Source of the DNA: Eubacterium sp.
GTDB taxonomy: Bacteria; Bacillota; Clostridia; Oscillospirales; Acutalibacteraceae
Assembly: GCA_017450645.1 (NCBI GenBank)
Contig: JAFSTE010000021.1
Span: 124,001-188,000, forward strand
Length of the DNA: 64,000 nt
Reading direction: 5' to 3'
A model generated the notes under the pieces. It worked only from the letters and a program-made list of their open reading frames with translations, did not search any database and was not told where the DNA came from. A program made the translations under genes and the position numbers. Every line of letters starts with the position of its first letter. Position 1 is the stretch's first letter. This document shows positions 27,789 through 35,831 of this stretch, piece by piece.

Positions 27789-28334
27789 TTACAACTCCTT
27801 ACCCATTAGTATAAGCTCCTGGTAGCCGTTGTCGCGAGTCTTAAAACCCCAGGGCTTCCTGCCGTACTCTTTAAAACCCTCGCTTAAATAGAGCTTGTAC
27901 GCAGATGTATTATCAGAAACAACCTCGAGCTCAATATAATCGTAACCGGCGCTTTTTGCACACTCTATATTAGCCTTTGTAAGCGCTCTGCCGATACCGA
28001 GTCCCCAGTATTCCTTAATAATACTGACTCCGAAATCAGCGCGGTGGCAGGTCTTAAAATGTATACCCGCCTGCTCTATACCGCCTAAGCCGACTATTTT
28101 ACCGTCGACCTCGGCTACAAGCTCAGCTTCTTTTTCGCTTTCGGTCTTATTCTTTAGATAATCGGCTTCCTCCTCGGCGGTAAAGGTTATTTCGTCGGGA
28201 TAGCTCATTAAATAGTCCGTTTCAATATGAGTCAAAGTAAACACATCAAGCGCAGCCTTACCGTCCTCGAAAGTACCGTTTCGGATAATGCACTCTCTGC
28301 CGTCTTTAAGCGTTATTTTTTTATAGTATTTCAT
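27789..28334 (-). CDS. GNAT-family N-acetyltransferase
   Basis: 181 residues. The acetyl-CoA-binding motif A is VSIIKEYWGLGIGRALTKANIE near residues 105-125, followed by ELEVVSDNTSAYKLYLSEGFKEYG, a complete GNAT core. The N-terminus begins with MKYYKKITLKDGRECIIRNG. Such proteins acetylate amines on small molecules, antibiotics or protein termini; nothing here fixes the substrate. It lies 15 bases after the first flavodoxin gene and two bases before the second in the same operon. Confidence 0.87.
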   Translation of the reverse strand: MKYYKKITLKDGRECIIRNGTFEDGKAALDVFTLTHIETDYLMSYPDEITFTAEEEADYLKNKTESEKEAELVAEVDGKIVGLGGIEQAGIHFKTCHRADFGVSIIKEYWGLGIGRALTKANIECAKSAGYDYIELEVVSDNTSAYKLYLSEGFKEYGRKPWGFKTRDNGYQELILMGKEL

Positions 28335-28349
28335 AGTATCTCCAATCGT

Positions 28350-29036
28350 TTACCAAGGGCGCTTTTTGTCGGACCAACCCTTATCTTTCCAGTAATTCAC
28401 GTCGGCTTCGTTCCAGCCTTTCTTTTGCATAGAGCGTATAAGGTTAAAAAACGCCTTTGTCTTAATGCCGGGTTTAACGGAGCCTGAGTTTTTAACAATC
28501 TGTTTTGCAACAGAATCGGTCAGCTTTTCAATTTTTGCCTTCTTTTTGTCGCTTATACCGTCCCAGCTTGTGGCTGCGACAGCAACGCCGATTTTATAAA
28601 CCTTTGCAACGCCCCAGTGAAACAGGCTGTGCGCCATATCCCTGTTGGTCTGCTTCATTCCGCTGCCGGCGGCGGTGCTAATGCAGACGCCTTGTTTTGA
28701 AAACATCTTTTCTTGAGGACGGTGCACCATCCAGCGATAACCGAAATGGTCAAGAAACGCCTTCATCGACCCGGTTGTGTGATACACATACACCGGGCTT
28801 GCAAGTATTATTACATCCGCTTCGTCCATTGCGTTTACAATAGGTTTTAGCTTTTCGTAATGCGGGCATTTTGTTTCGCTCTCCATAAAACACTGCGTAC
28901 AGCCAAGGCAGAATTCGCCGAAATCCTTTGGCAGAAAGAATTCTTTTATATCTCCGCCGAGCTTTTCTGCAAGCAGATGCGCTATATGATATGTAGAGCC
29001 TTTATGATTCTGACCGTTAATTATAACTGTTTTCAA
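28350..29036 (-). CDS. flavodoxin-fold NAD(P)H-dependent oxidoreductase
   Basis: 228 residues from a TTG at 29036, preceded by GGGGG ten bases upstream; a TTG at 29063 would add nine residues but lacks a ribosome site. TVIINGQNHKGSTYHIA is the FMN-phosphate loop, FCLGCTQCFMESETKC the Cys cluster and ASPVYVYHTTGSMKAFLDHFG the FMN ring-binding loop. It belongs to the same iron-sulfur flavoprotein-like group as the second flavodoxin of the operon, though the two differ clearly in sequence. It is the first gene of a four-gene operon with a good promoter. Substrate unknown. Confidence 0.83.
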   Translation of the reverse strand: MKTVIINGQNHKGSTYHIAHLLAEKLGGDIKEFFLPKDFGEFCLGCTQCFMESETKCPHYEKLKPIVNAMDEADVIILASPVYVYHTTGSMKAFLDHFGYRWMVHRPQEKMFSKQGVCISTAAGSGMKQTNRDMAHSLFHWGVAKVYKIGVAVAATSWDGISDKKKAKIEKLTDSVAKQIVKNSGSVKPGIKTKAFFNLIRSMQKKGWNEADVNYWKDKGWSDKKRPW

Positions 29037-29072
29037 AATTACGCCCCCAAACTGAAAATTCAAGCTTTAAGT

Positions 29073-29101
29073 ATTATACACCTGTTTATTATTTTTATCA
29101 A
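29073..29101 (-). promoter_or_regulatory. sigma-A promoter of the flavodoxin/GNAT/methyltransferase operon
   Basis: Minus strand TTGATA (29096-29101), 17 bases, TATAAT (29073-29078). Its -35 box is only five bases from the -35 of the divergent promoter for the gene at 29169. Confidence 0.8.
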
Positions 29102-29106
29102 CATTC

Positions 29107-29135
29107 TTGACGAAATATGTCAAATAATATAAAAT
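29107..29135 (+). promoter_or_regulatory. sigma-A promoter of the Lys/Thr/Ser-rich surface protein gene
   Basis: TTGACG (29107-29112), 17 bases, TAAAAT (29130-29135). Transcription should start near 29142, which favours the ATG at 29169 over the one at 29151. Confidence 0.65.
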
Positions 29136-29168
29136 GATTGTATACTACCTATGAATCGGGTGTTTTCA

Positions 29169-30152
29169 ATGCACAACAAAAGAATTAAATATTTAATTGA
29201 TATTCTGATATCTGTAATTATATGCTCGCTGATAGTTTCGATACCTGTCGGCGCTTTTGCGGCTAACGACGACTACCTTCAGCCCGAAAAGTGGAGCAAC
29301 AACAAGAAGGTCAGAACAAGCGCATTTCAGAGCACCGCTGCCGGCGACAAGGAGCTTAGCGGCAAGTTCAGCTACTATTCCGATAATGCCGAAATGACGC
29401 TGTACACCTGCGTTGACATTAGTAAGACAACGCTTGATGCGGATTACTACGACAGCATTTCGGTAACCTACACCTTCCGCACCGCTCGCGAGGATTATGT
29501 AATTACAATCGACAAAGACGGCTTACACGAAAGCCTTGGCGGCGAGAGCAAATACTTTAATACAAAACAGAACTTCATATTTGACGGCTCGGCTACCTAC
29601 TGCATATCCTATGTCGAATATATCGGCAAAGAGGACAAGGGCGTTTTTGATGTAAGCATTTACACCGACAGTAAGTTTAAGCTAAAAGATAACATTAAGC
29701 TAATTCGCCCGCAAAAGTCGACTAACAAATCGCCGTCTACCACCTGCTCGGTTAATAAAAGCACTACCAAAAAGGGCTCAAATAGTAAAGACAGTAAAAC
29801 TACTGAAAAGCACACTAACAAGGTGCTTGACTACGAGGAGCTTGAAAAGAAAAGCTCTGCAACAAAAAGCACAACCACTAAAAAGGACGAAACGACTAAG
29901 TATAAGAACAGAATCGGCGAATACTACACCGCTGACCGCAAGGCGGGCGCTACTAAGCCGAAAAAGAGTGATACAAGCGACGCTGACAGCGAAATATCAA
30001 ACAACGCTAAAGCAAAAAGCAACGCAAAAATGCTTATGTACATCGGAATAGGGATAATACTTTTAGGCTTTTTGTACCTGATATTTATCCTCGGCAGAGA
30101 GTTCGAGAAGAAAAAGAAAATTGATACGGATATCGAAAACAATGACGAATAA
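29169..30152 (+). CDS. secreted, single-span membrane protein with Lys/Thr/Ser-rich stalk, unknown
   Basis: 327 residues from ATG at 29169 (GGGTG upstream); an ATG at 29151 lies too close to the promoter for a ribosome site. A signal peptide (LIDILISVIICSLIVSIPVG, cleavage near AFA) is followed by a ~130-residue folded domain with a possible disulfide pair. A low-complexity stretch rich in Lys, Thr and Ser (about residues 190-290) leads to a membrane helix near residues 292-312 (MLMYIGIGIILLGFLYLIFI) and a charged tail. The layout is that of an outward-facing domain held on a stalk. I recognise no family. It has its own promoter and terminator. Confidence 0.75.
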   Translation: MHNKRIKYLIDILISVIICSLIVSIPVGAFAANDDYLQPEKWSNNKKVRTSAFQSTAAGDKELSGKFSYYSDNAEMTLYTCVDISKTTLDADYYDSISVTYTFRTAREDYVITIDKDGLHESLGGESKYFNTKQNFIFDGSATYCISYVEYIGKEDKGVFDVSIYTDSKFKLKDNIKLIRPQKSTNKSPSTTCSVNKSTTKKGSNSKDSKTTEKHTNKVLDYEELEKKSSATKSTTTKKDETTKYKNRIGEYYTADRKAGATKPKKSDTSDADSEISNNAKAKSNAKMLMYIGIGIILLGFLYLIFILGREFEKKKKIDTDIENNDE

Positions 30153-30155
30153 AAG

Positions 30156-30187
30156 AACGACCTACCCTAATGGGTAGGTTGTTTTTT
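30156..30187. terminator. intrinsic terminator between the stalk protein gene and the EAL gene
   Basis: ACCTACCC (30160-30167) and GGGTAGGT (30172-30179) with loop TAAT, extended by AAC/GTT. On the plus strand TTTTTT follows; on the minus strand CTTTTATT follows, so it can serve both converging genes. Confidence 0.88.
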
Positions 30188-30190
30188 ACA

Positions 30191-33112
30191 TTAATCGTTC
30201 TTTTCAATTATCTTTTTCTCAAACTTCGACGCGGTAAGCGGTTTAGAGAAATAATAACCCTGGGCAAGCGCACATCCGGATTTAGTAAGTAAGTCGAGCT
30301 GCTCGCGAGTCTCAACGCCTTCGGCAACTACCGAAACCTTAAGGTTCTCCGCGATATCGAGTATCAGGTGAACGAGTTTAATTCGTTTTTCGTTCGTGTT
30401 TATATCGCTGATAAACGCCTTGTCCATTTTAAGCGCGTCAATCGGCATCGAGGAGAGCATATTAAGCGAGGAATAACCCGAACCGAAATCGTCCATAACT
30501 ATCGAATAGCCCTTGTCGCGCAGTCTGTCAACGACGCCGATAAACTGCTCGGCATTTTCGGTGTAAACGGACTCCGTTACCTCAAGCTTTAACATACTTG
30601 TATCGAGGTCGTTTTCCTTAATAAGCGAGTCGAGCTTCTCCTCAAGCTCACTGTCAAACAAATCTCTTCTCGACAGGTTAATTGAAATCAAAAGATTTGA
30701 GGAATACTTTTTCTGCCACTGTGCCGCCTGCCTTGCAGCTACACTCCATACATAGTTATCTACCTCGCCGACCTGTCCCTTCTGTTCAAACAGCGGGATA
30801 AAATCGTCGGGCATCAGTAAGCCGAACTTCGGGTGAATCCAGCGAACGAGCGCCTCAGCGCCCTTGAGCTCAGGCGGATTGCACTGAATATCATAAATAG
30901 GCTGATAATAGACCTCAAGCTCCTCGTTTTCAAGAGCGTTATGCAAGTCGTTTTGGAGCATCTGCTGAAAAGCTTCTCTTCGACGCATATCCTCGTCGAA
31001 CACGAGAATATGCTCGTTATAGATTCCGCGAACGAGGTTGCAGGCAATAAGCGCGTGTTCAACAGCCTGCTCAGCGGTTGTACCCTCTTCCCACGGCATA
31101 ATGCCCATACGAATTCTTATATCGTTACGGGATAAGAGCGTGTTAACCTTTTTCTGAAGTCTGTCAAACAGGAGATTATAATCGTCAAAATGCGGACAAT
31201 ACAGCGCGAAACGGTCAGCTTCCGAGTGACCAGCAATACCGTCGACTTCTTTAGCAAAGGCGTGCAGCTCTTCGCCTATAGCGCTAAGCATTTTGTCGCC
31301 GAACTCATAGCCGTAAATTGCATTTATAGAGTGGAACTGAACTATATTAAACACGATTGCGTCCATAGGCTCGCCGGGGTTTTCGAGCAACATACGGTTA
31401 GCATACTCTAAGAAATAGCTTTTCATATACAAGCCCGTAAGCTCGTCGATTTCCGTAGCGGAAATCAGTTCTTCTCTTTCCTTCGCTTTTCGAAGTGCCG
31501 TTAAAATCAAATACATCATAAAAGCACTAAGCAACAAAAGCGGAATTATTATAGCCGCAACTATTCCCTCGTTTTGCTGAAGGTACTCAATAAGCCCGCG
31601 TTGCGTGTTGTCAACGGCGTAAGTCGAAAGCGCAACGGTCATCGTATTTTCGGGAATAGAGCTAATTGTTCGGTTCAGAATTGAATAAAGCGTTGAATTC
31701 TTTCTGCTTACCGCAATATTATAATCAAGCTTTACGCCGGTAGGAGCCGAAACGAGCTTATTTTTCTTACAAAATGCGGAGATATCGTTATAGCGGAAAG
31801 TGCTTACAAGAACGCAGTCCGACTTTCCTTTAGCTACGGCTTTAAGACATTCCTCGGTATTATTGAAATACACAGAACGCCAGTCTGGGTAATTGTCAAG
31901 CAGGAACATTTCGTAATTCGGGTTTCCTGCGTTGACCGCAACCGTAATATGTTCTTTATTAAAAAATGCCTTCTGGTCAGTTTCCTTAACTATGGCTAAC
32001 ATTTCGCTCGTCATAAGAGGCGAAGTTATGGATATGCCCTCCGTTTCGCCGTAATAATCGGTAAGATTAATCGGGAATACGCAATCTACCTCACCTTTTT
32101 TCAGCGCCTCAATCGCAGCTTCAGAGGTCGGATACGCAACGGGCGCGAACTTAAGATTATAATTCTCCATACTGGTAGAAGCGGTATTAATGTAATCCTT
32201 TAAAGCGCCTATCAGCTCACCCGTTTTCGGGTCCTGTGCGCAAAAGGCAAGATAATTATCCTGATAGCCGATTCTTATAGTGCCCTTCTTTTTAAGCCAG
32301 CTAATCTCTTGCGAGCTGAAACGGTTATTAATGGTGCCAGTATGCAGGTACTTTGAATAGAGTTGTTGATTATAAAATCTGTTGTCACTCTGGATGCGTT
32401 CCATAGCGGAGTTGAGGTCCGCTAATAAGTCGGAACGGGATGAGTTAACCGCAAAATAGAAATCCGAAGAGGATATCTTACAAACGGGAGTCATACTTTC
32501 GGAATCCGAAATAGCGTCGAGCGTTAAATACATATCTATGTCGCCCCTGACGAGGGAGGCAATATTCTGGCTCTCCTCACCCGTCATTTCGACTATCTCA
32601 GCTTTAACATTATTTTCTTTTTCCCACTCTTTGAAATATTCAATCTGAACGCTCCCCTTGTTCACGCCGACCTTTTTTCCGTTAAAGGTGGAATAATCGG
32701 TGGTTGATATAGAGGTGTTGTCAAAGGTGGTAAAGAGATAGTAACTCTCCGCGCCCATCGGTAGTTCGGAAAAGTGCATACTCTTAGCACGCTCTTTTGT
32801 ATAGGAAACATCGCTCATTAAATCAATCTTTCCATCAATAAGCATCTGCATAAGCTCGGGCCAGCTACCTTCTACATACTCGTAACGCCAGTTGGCATAA
32901 GCCGCAACCTTTTGGGCGTACTCATAGGCATAGCCTGAGCGTCTGCCGAGGTCGTCAATCTGATTAAACGGCGACTCGTACCAGCCGATACGCACTACTT
33001 TTTCGTAGCTTTGAGAAGCAGCACCAACCGCAGTAAGCGACGCTAACGGAATAATTAACGCAAGCAAACACGCCGCAATACGATATTTAATAAACCTTTT
33101 TCTGAATTTCAT
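30191..33112 (-). CDS. c-di-GMP phosphodiesterase: two periplasmic-binding domains, TM, degenerate GGDEF, EAL
   Basis: 973 residues. After a signal-anchor (MKFRKRFIKYRIAACLLALI) come two tandem solute-binding (SBP_bac_3-like) domains, about residues 40-265 and 275-505. A membrane helix (VAAIIIPLLLLSAFMMYLIL, ~517-537) precedes a GGDEF-like domain whose signature is replaced by HSEADRF near residue 627, so it cannot be a cyclase. The C-terminal EAL domain looks active: EALVRW, NLSRRD, EVTES, MDDFGSGYSSL, ALKMDK, VAEGVETREQ and AQGYYF keep the metal and catalytic residues. It should degrade c-di-GMP in response to an external small ligand, perhaps an amino acid. It lies seven bases after a diguanylate cyclase gene. 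Confidence 0.92.
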   Translation of the reverse strand: MKFRKRFIKYRIAACLLALIIPLASLTAVGAASQSYEKVVRIGWYESPFNQIDDLGRRSGYAYEYAQKVAAYANWRYEYVEGSWPELMQMLIDGKIDLMSDVSYTKERAKSMHFSELPMGAESYYLFTTFDNTSISTTDYSTFNGKKVGVNKGSVQIEYFKEWEKENNVKAEIVEMTGEESQNIASLVRGDIDMYLTLDAISDSESMTPVCKISSSDFYFAVNSSRSDLLADLNSAMERIQSDNRFYNQQLYSKYLHTGTINNRFSSQEISWLKKKGTIRIGYQDNYLAFCAQDPKTGELIGALKDYINTASTSMENYNLKFAPVAYPTSEAAIEALKKGEVDCVFPINLTDYYGETEGISITSPLMTSEMLAIVKETDQKAFFNKEHITVAVNAGNPNYEMFLLDNYPDWRSVYFNNTEECLKAVAKGKSDCVLVSTFRYNDISAFCKKNKLVSAPTGVKLDYNIAVSRKNSTLYSILNRTISSIPENTMTVALSTYAVDNTQRGLIEYLQQNEGIVAAIIIPLLLLSAFMMYLILTALRKAKEREELISATEIDELTGLYMKSYFLEYANRMLLENPGEPMDAIVFNIVQFHSINAIYGYEFGDKMLSAIGEELHAFAKEVDGIAGHSEADRFALYCPHFDDYNLLFDRLQKKVNTLLSRNDIRIRMGIMPWEEGTTAEQAVEHALIACNLVRGIYNEHILVFDEDMRRREAFQQMLQNDLHNALENEELEVYYQPIYDIQCNPPELKGAEALVRWIHPKFGLLMPDDFIPLFEQKGQVGEVDNYVWSVAARQAAQWQKKYSSNLLISINLSRRDLFDSELEEKLDSLIKENDLDTSMLKLEVTESVYTENAEQFIGVVDRLRDKGYSIVMDDFGSGYSSLNMLSSMPIDALKMDKAFISDINTNEKRIKLVHLILDIAENLKVSVVAEGVETREQLDLLTKSGCALAQGYYFSKPLTASKFEKKIIEKND

Positions 33113-33119
33113 AATAGGT

Positions 33120-34742
33120 TTACCCTTCCGTCTCTTTATATCTGAGTTTGTTCTCGTACATTATCTTGTCTGCCCGACGCATAACCTCGTCGACCGAATC
33201 GTCCTCGTTAAGATGGTACTGAGCCATACCCATTGCTACGCTGGTTTTTTCCCACGGATTAATGTCGGACTCATTAATTCTCGTTACCGCATCATTAAAG
33301 TGGTCGGCAAGACTTAATCTGTTTTGATAATCTTCGCCCGTAAGCACTACAACAAATTCGTCGCCGCCGATACGATAAACCGGGCTGTGCCTGAAGGTGT
33401 TACAGATTGTTTTGCTTGCGGTTTTAAGATATATATCGCCTTTATCGTGGCCGTAGCGGTCATTGATTGATTTCAAACCGTTACAGTCAAAAACGCAAAT
33501 AGCAAAGTCTGTTTTTTCGGGTTCGCTTTCAATCTCGGTCTGGATATCTTTCAACGCTTCGTTAAACGCAGCCTTGTTCTTAACCCTCGTAAGCGCGTCA
33601 ATAAACACTTTACTGTTAAGGGTTGCAATATTCGTTTTCACATTTTTTGCAAGCGATTTAAAGGTCCTTGTCAACAAACCGATTTCGTCATTTTTATCGT
33701 AGTCAAGCTCAAAACTGTAATCGCCCGCATTTACCTTTTGCGCAGCCTTTGTAAGCTGTTTAAGCGGTTTAGTAATACGCTTAGAGAAGAAATATGCAAG
33801 TAAGCTTGCAAACGCCAAAACCTCTACAGATATAATCAAAACGTTTATGATAAGTTTTTGCCAGTCGCCGTCCGTTTCCGAAACGGGAGCGCTTACCACA
33901 AGGCGCATACCGTTGCTGAGCTCAAGCCAGGCTCCGGCTTTTTCTACGCCGTTATAATTATACTTGATAAATGTGCTGTCGCTGACAAGACCGAACGGTA
34001 TTTCGGGCAGCTCTTCTTTAGGCGTTTTGGTAACATCAATATAGGGGTGATAATATATTTCGCCGTTAGCATCGCTTAAAAACGCATAGCCGTTACTGTA
34101 AATGCGGATGCTGTCAACCTGCTCCGCCATAGTGGAGTAGTCAATTTCTATACCAACGACGCCGATAAATTCACCCTGCTTATAAACGGGAACATTGTAC
34201 GATATAACGCGCTTATTAAGGTTGTCCGTAATATAAGGCGGAAGCCAGATGGGCTTACCCTCATATTTAGGCACGGTAAACCACACAAGAGCCGAAGTAT
34301 CCTTAGTATCATACTTAGTTATATCGGTAACCTTATGTTCCACGAAGCCCTCGCCGTCAAGATTAGTGTACCAGAAGCCTTTAACAGTGTCTGACACTTC
34401 GGGGTCAATTCTGTAATAATATGTAAGCACGCCGTTAGTTTTTGACGCCATTTCATCAAAATACTTTCTTACGCGCTGGGTATGCTGCTCGAGTGCCTTT
34501 GAATCGGTACCGTCTATATCCGCTTCAACAAATGTAGCTACCTTGCCGACGGATTTTTGAACGCTGTTAAAATAGTAGTCAAGATTCTTTTCACCAGTTT
34601 CACACATCAAAAGCAGAAGCTGGTCCGATTTTTGCTGCTCGTTACTACGAATAAAAATTACGCTCATTATGGAAACGACGCTTACCGAAATAATAGCAAC
34701 AAGAACTGTAATTATTGTAATTCTCGTGCGTAGAGATTGCAT
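33120..34742 (-). CDS. diguanylate cyclase: extracellular Cache sensor, HAMP, GGDEF
   Basis: 540 residues. One N-terminal helix and a second near residue 300 flank a ~260-residue outer sensor of the double-Cache type (DPEVSDTVKGFWYTNLDGEG, PYITDNLNKRVISYNVPVY). A HAMP linker (KRITKPLKQLTKAAQKVNAG) follows. The C-terminal GGDEF domain has DALTRVKNKAAFNEAL and an intact YRIGGDEFVVVL near residues 454-465, so it should make c-di-GMP. ATG at 34742 follows GAGGAAATCGTT. It precedes the phosphodiesterase gene in the same transcript, forming a make-and-break pair with two different outside sensors. Confidence 0.93.
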   Translation of the reverse strand: MQSLRTRITIITVLVAIISVSVVSIMSVIFIRSNEQQKSDQLLLLMCETGEKNLDYYFNSVQKSVGKVATFVEADIDGTDSKALEQHTQRVRKYFDEMASKTNGVLTYYYRIDPEVSDTVKGFWYTNLDGEGFVEHKVTDITKYDTKDTSALVWFTVPKYEGKPIWLPPYITDNLNKRVISYNVPVYKQGEFIGVVGIEIDYSTMAEQVDSIRIYSNGYAFLSDANGEIYYHPYIDVTKTPKEELPEIPFGLVSDSTFIKYNYNGVEKAGAWLELSNGMRLVVSAPVSETDGDWQKLIINVLIISVEVLAFASLLAYFFSKRITKPLKQLTKAAQKVNAGDYSFELDYDKNDEIGLLTRTFKSLAKNVKTNIATLNSKVFIDALTRVKNKAAFNEALKDIQTEIESEPEKTDFAICVFDCNGLKSINDRYGHDKGDIYLKTASKTICNTFRHSPVYRIGGDEFVVVLTGEDYQNRLSLADHFNDAVTRINESDINPWEKTSVAMGMAQYHLNEDDSVDEVMRRADKIMYENKLRYKETEG

Positions 34743-34797
34743 AACGATTTCCTCTTTTCTGTTTGCCGGGTTGTGTTATACTTAAAACTAATAATAT

Positions 34798-34826
34798 ATT
34801 ATAGTCTATTTTCTTAATAAATTCAA
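34798..34826 (-). promoter_or_regulatory. sigma-A promoter of the c-di-GMP operon
   Basis: Minus strand TTGAAT (34821-34826), 17 bases, TATAAT (34798-34803), about 55 bases upstream of the cyclase ATG. Confidence 0.75.
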
Positions 34827-34908
34827 CCGTTTTAATTAAGGCTTAGTATTTTTAATATAATAAGTATACAGGTTTTGTGTTTTTGTATAGTTTTTTAATC
34901 AAATAAAT

Positions 34909-34936
34909 AAAGCAGCAAGAATATACTTGCTGCTTT
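34909..34936 (-). terminator. intrinsic terminator after tRNA-Leu
   Basis: Arms AAAGCAGCAAG (34909-34919) and CTTGCTGCTTT (34926-34936) make an 11-bp stem with a six-base loop, starting three bases after the tRNA CCA end. On the minus strand it runs into TATTTATTTG. Confidence 0.85.
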
Positions 34937-34938
34937 TA

Positions 34939-35023
34939 TGGTGCGCCTGACAGGACTTGAACCTGCACATCGGTAGATACTAGATCCTAAATCTAGCGCG
35001 TCTGCCAATTCCGCCACAGGCGC
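34939..35023 (-). tRNA. tRNA-Leu (anticodon UAG)
   Basis: Class II tRNA, 85 nt including an encoded CCA end. The acceptor arms are GCGCCTG (complement of 35017-35023) and CAGGCGC (complement of 34943-34949), followed by A-CCA. The D-arm reads GGAATTGGCAGAC, the anticodon stem CTAGA/TCTAG holds loop TTTAGGA with anticodon TAG, and the T-arm contains GGTTCAAGTCC. A long variable arm (TATCTACCGATG) confirms leucine. Two copies of its 5' half lie upstream, and no normal promoter lies directly ahead of it; its 5' end is 11 bases from a lipoprotein stop codon. Confidence 0.95.
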
Positions 35024-35034
35024 TTATTAACTTT

Positions 35035-35559
35035 TTAAGCAACTTCTATTACTTCATAAACGATAGTCGGTACTTCAGCCATAGGATTTAAAGTAACAGA
35101 ATACTCTAATGCGCTAATAGATAATTCTATAGTTTGAATATCGTTTTCATCGCTAACACTTACCGAACCGATTCCTGCTTTTTCAACATAGTTATTCCAA
35201 CTTGTGCAATAAAGTCCGTAAATATCATCAAAGGTTTTTCTTTCCCATATCTTATCTTTTGTCGGATTGTCTATATTATATACAATTTTGTTTTCTTCAT
35301 ATTGAGCCTTAAACTTAAGGTCATAACTGCCATAAGTAAAAGTTTTCTCTAATTTAGAATTATCAGGATGATATTCTAAGTCAGAATTTGGAGTATTTGT
35401 GTAAGCAAATAATCCCGTATTAAACTCTGCAACAAACTGCACATATCCATCTGAATCTCTGTTTTTATCAAGCAGATTACTTGCCGGTATATGTGAGCAG
35501 GCAGAGAAACTAAACAAAACCATTGTTATAGCAATTAATAACAAAATGATCTTTTTCAT
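35035..35559 (-). CDS. small lipoprotein, unknown, located between tRNA-Leu and a relic of its 5' half
   Basis: 174 residues from ATG at 35559, with AAAGGA six bases upstream. A lipoprotein signal MKKIILLLIAITMVLFSFSA precedes Cys, so the mature protein should be lipid-anchored on the outer membrane face. The mature part is about 150 residues, rich in Asp, Asn, Tyr and Ser, with no family I recognise. A longer frame reaches up into the tRNA relic and would need a GTG inside it; that is not a credible start. Its position between direct repeats of tRNA sequence suggests it arrived as cargo. Confidence 0.7.
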   Translation of the reverse strand: MKKIILLLIAITMVLFSFSACSHIPASNLLDKNRDSDGYVQFVAEFNTGLFAYTNTPNSDLEYHPDNSKLEKTFTYGSYDLKFKAQYEENKIVYNIDNPTKDKIWERKTFDDIYGLYCTSWNNYVEKAGIGSVSVSDENDIQTIELSISALEYSVTLNPMAEVPTIVYEVIEVA

Positions 35560-35590
35560 GTTTTTTCCTTTCACCGAGGTAGCGATAGCA

Positions 35591-35629
35591 AAATCTATCG
35601 CGTCTGCCAATTCCGCCACAGGCGCTTAT
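35591..35629 (-). repeat. relic of tRNA-Leu 5' half (copy 2)
   Basis: Reading on the minus strand, the 35 bases from 35625 down match tRNA-Leu positions 1-35, from the first acceptor base to the anticodon loop, with one mismatch at position 28. Four to six more bases of the leader (TAATAA) match too. After TAGATTT the match ends abruptly inside the anticodon loop and unrelated sequence follows. It is a direct repeat of the intact tRNA, 600 bases away. Confidence 0.9.
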
Positions 35630-35644
35630 TATTAAATTGATTAA

Positions 35645-35789
35645 TATATATGTTACTCTTAGGAAGTAAAGATTCGTACGGTGGGCGGTGCCCTGAATTT
35701 TCCTCGCCTTGGAGCGGCGGGAAAATTCAGACCGCTACACAGTTCTTTTATCTCCCTTAGTCTGCCGCAGGCAGCGGTCGAAAACGAAC
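35645..35789. other. noncoding hairpin-rich segment between tRNA relics
   Basis: No credible reading frame. It holds CTGAATTTTCC (35692-35702) pairing with GGAAAATTCAG (35720-35730) around CGCC and GGCG inner arms, and CTGCC/GGCAG around 35762-35774. The arrangement resembles a structured RNA or the subterminal repeats of a small element. It is part of a 304-base stretch (35560-35863) with no gene, otherwise made up of the two tRNA relics and a promoter. Confidence 0.5.
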
Positions 35790-35815
35790 CTGCCAATTCC
35801 GCCACAGGCGCTTAT
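35790..35815 (-). repeat. relic of tRNA-Leu 5' end (copy 3)
   Basis: On the minus strand the 22 bases from 35811 down to 35790 are identical to tRNA-Leu positions 1-22 (acceptor arm and most of the D-arm), with ATAA of the leader also shared. The match then stops and GTTCGTTTTCGACC follows. It lies immediately downstream of a strong promoter, so it probably marks the original position of the tRNA gene. Confidence 0.85.
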
Positions 35816-35831
35816 ATTTGACTTGTTTAAA

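Noticed and set aside
35560..35619. N-terminal extension of the lipoprotein into the tRNA relic
   Set aside because: It would need GTG inside the relic, lacks a ribosome site, and would bury the lipoprotein signal.
35640..35680. Promoter directly upstream of tRNA relic copy 2
   Set aside because: A TTTACT-N16-TATATT pair can be read, but both boxes and spacing are weak and the region is AT-rich.
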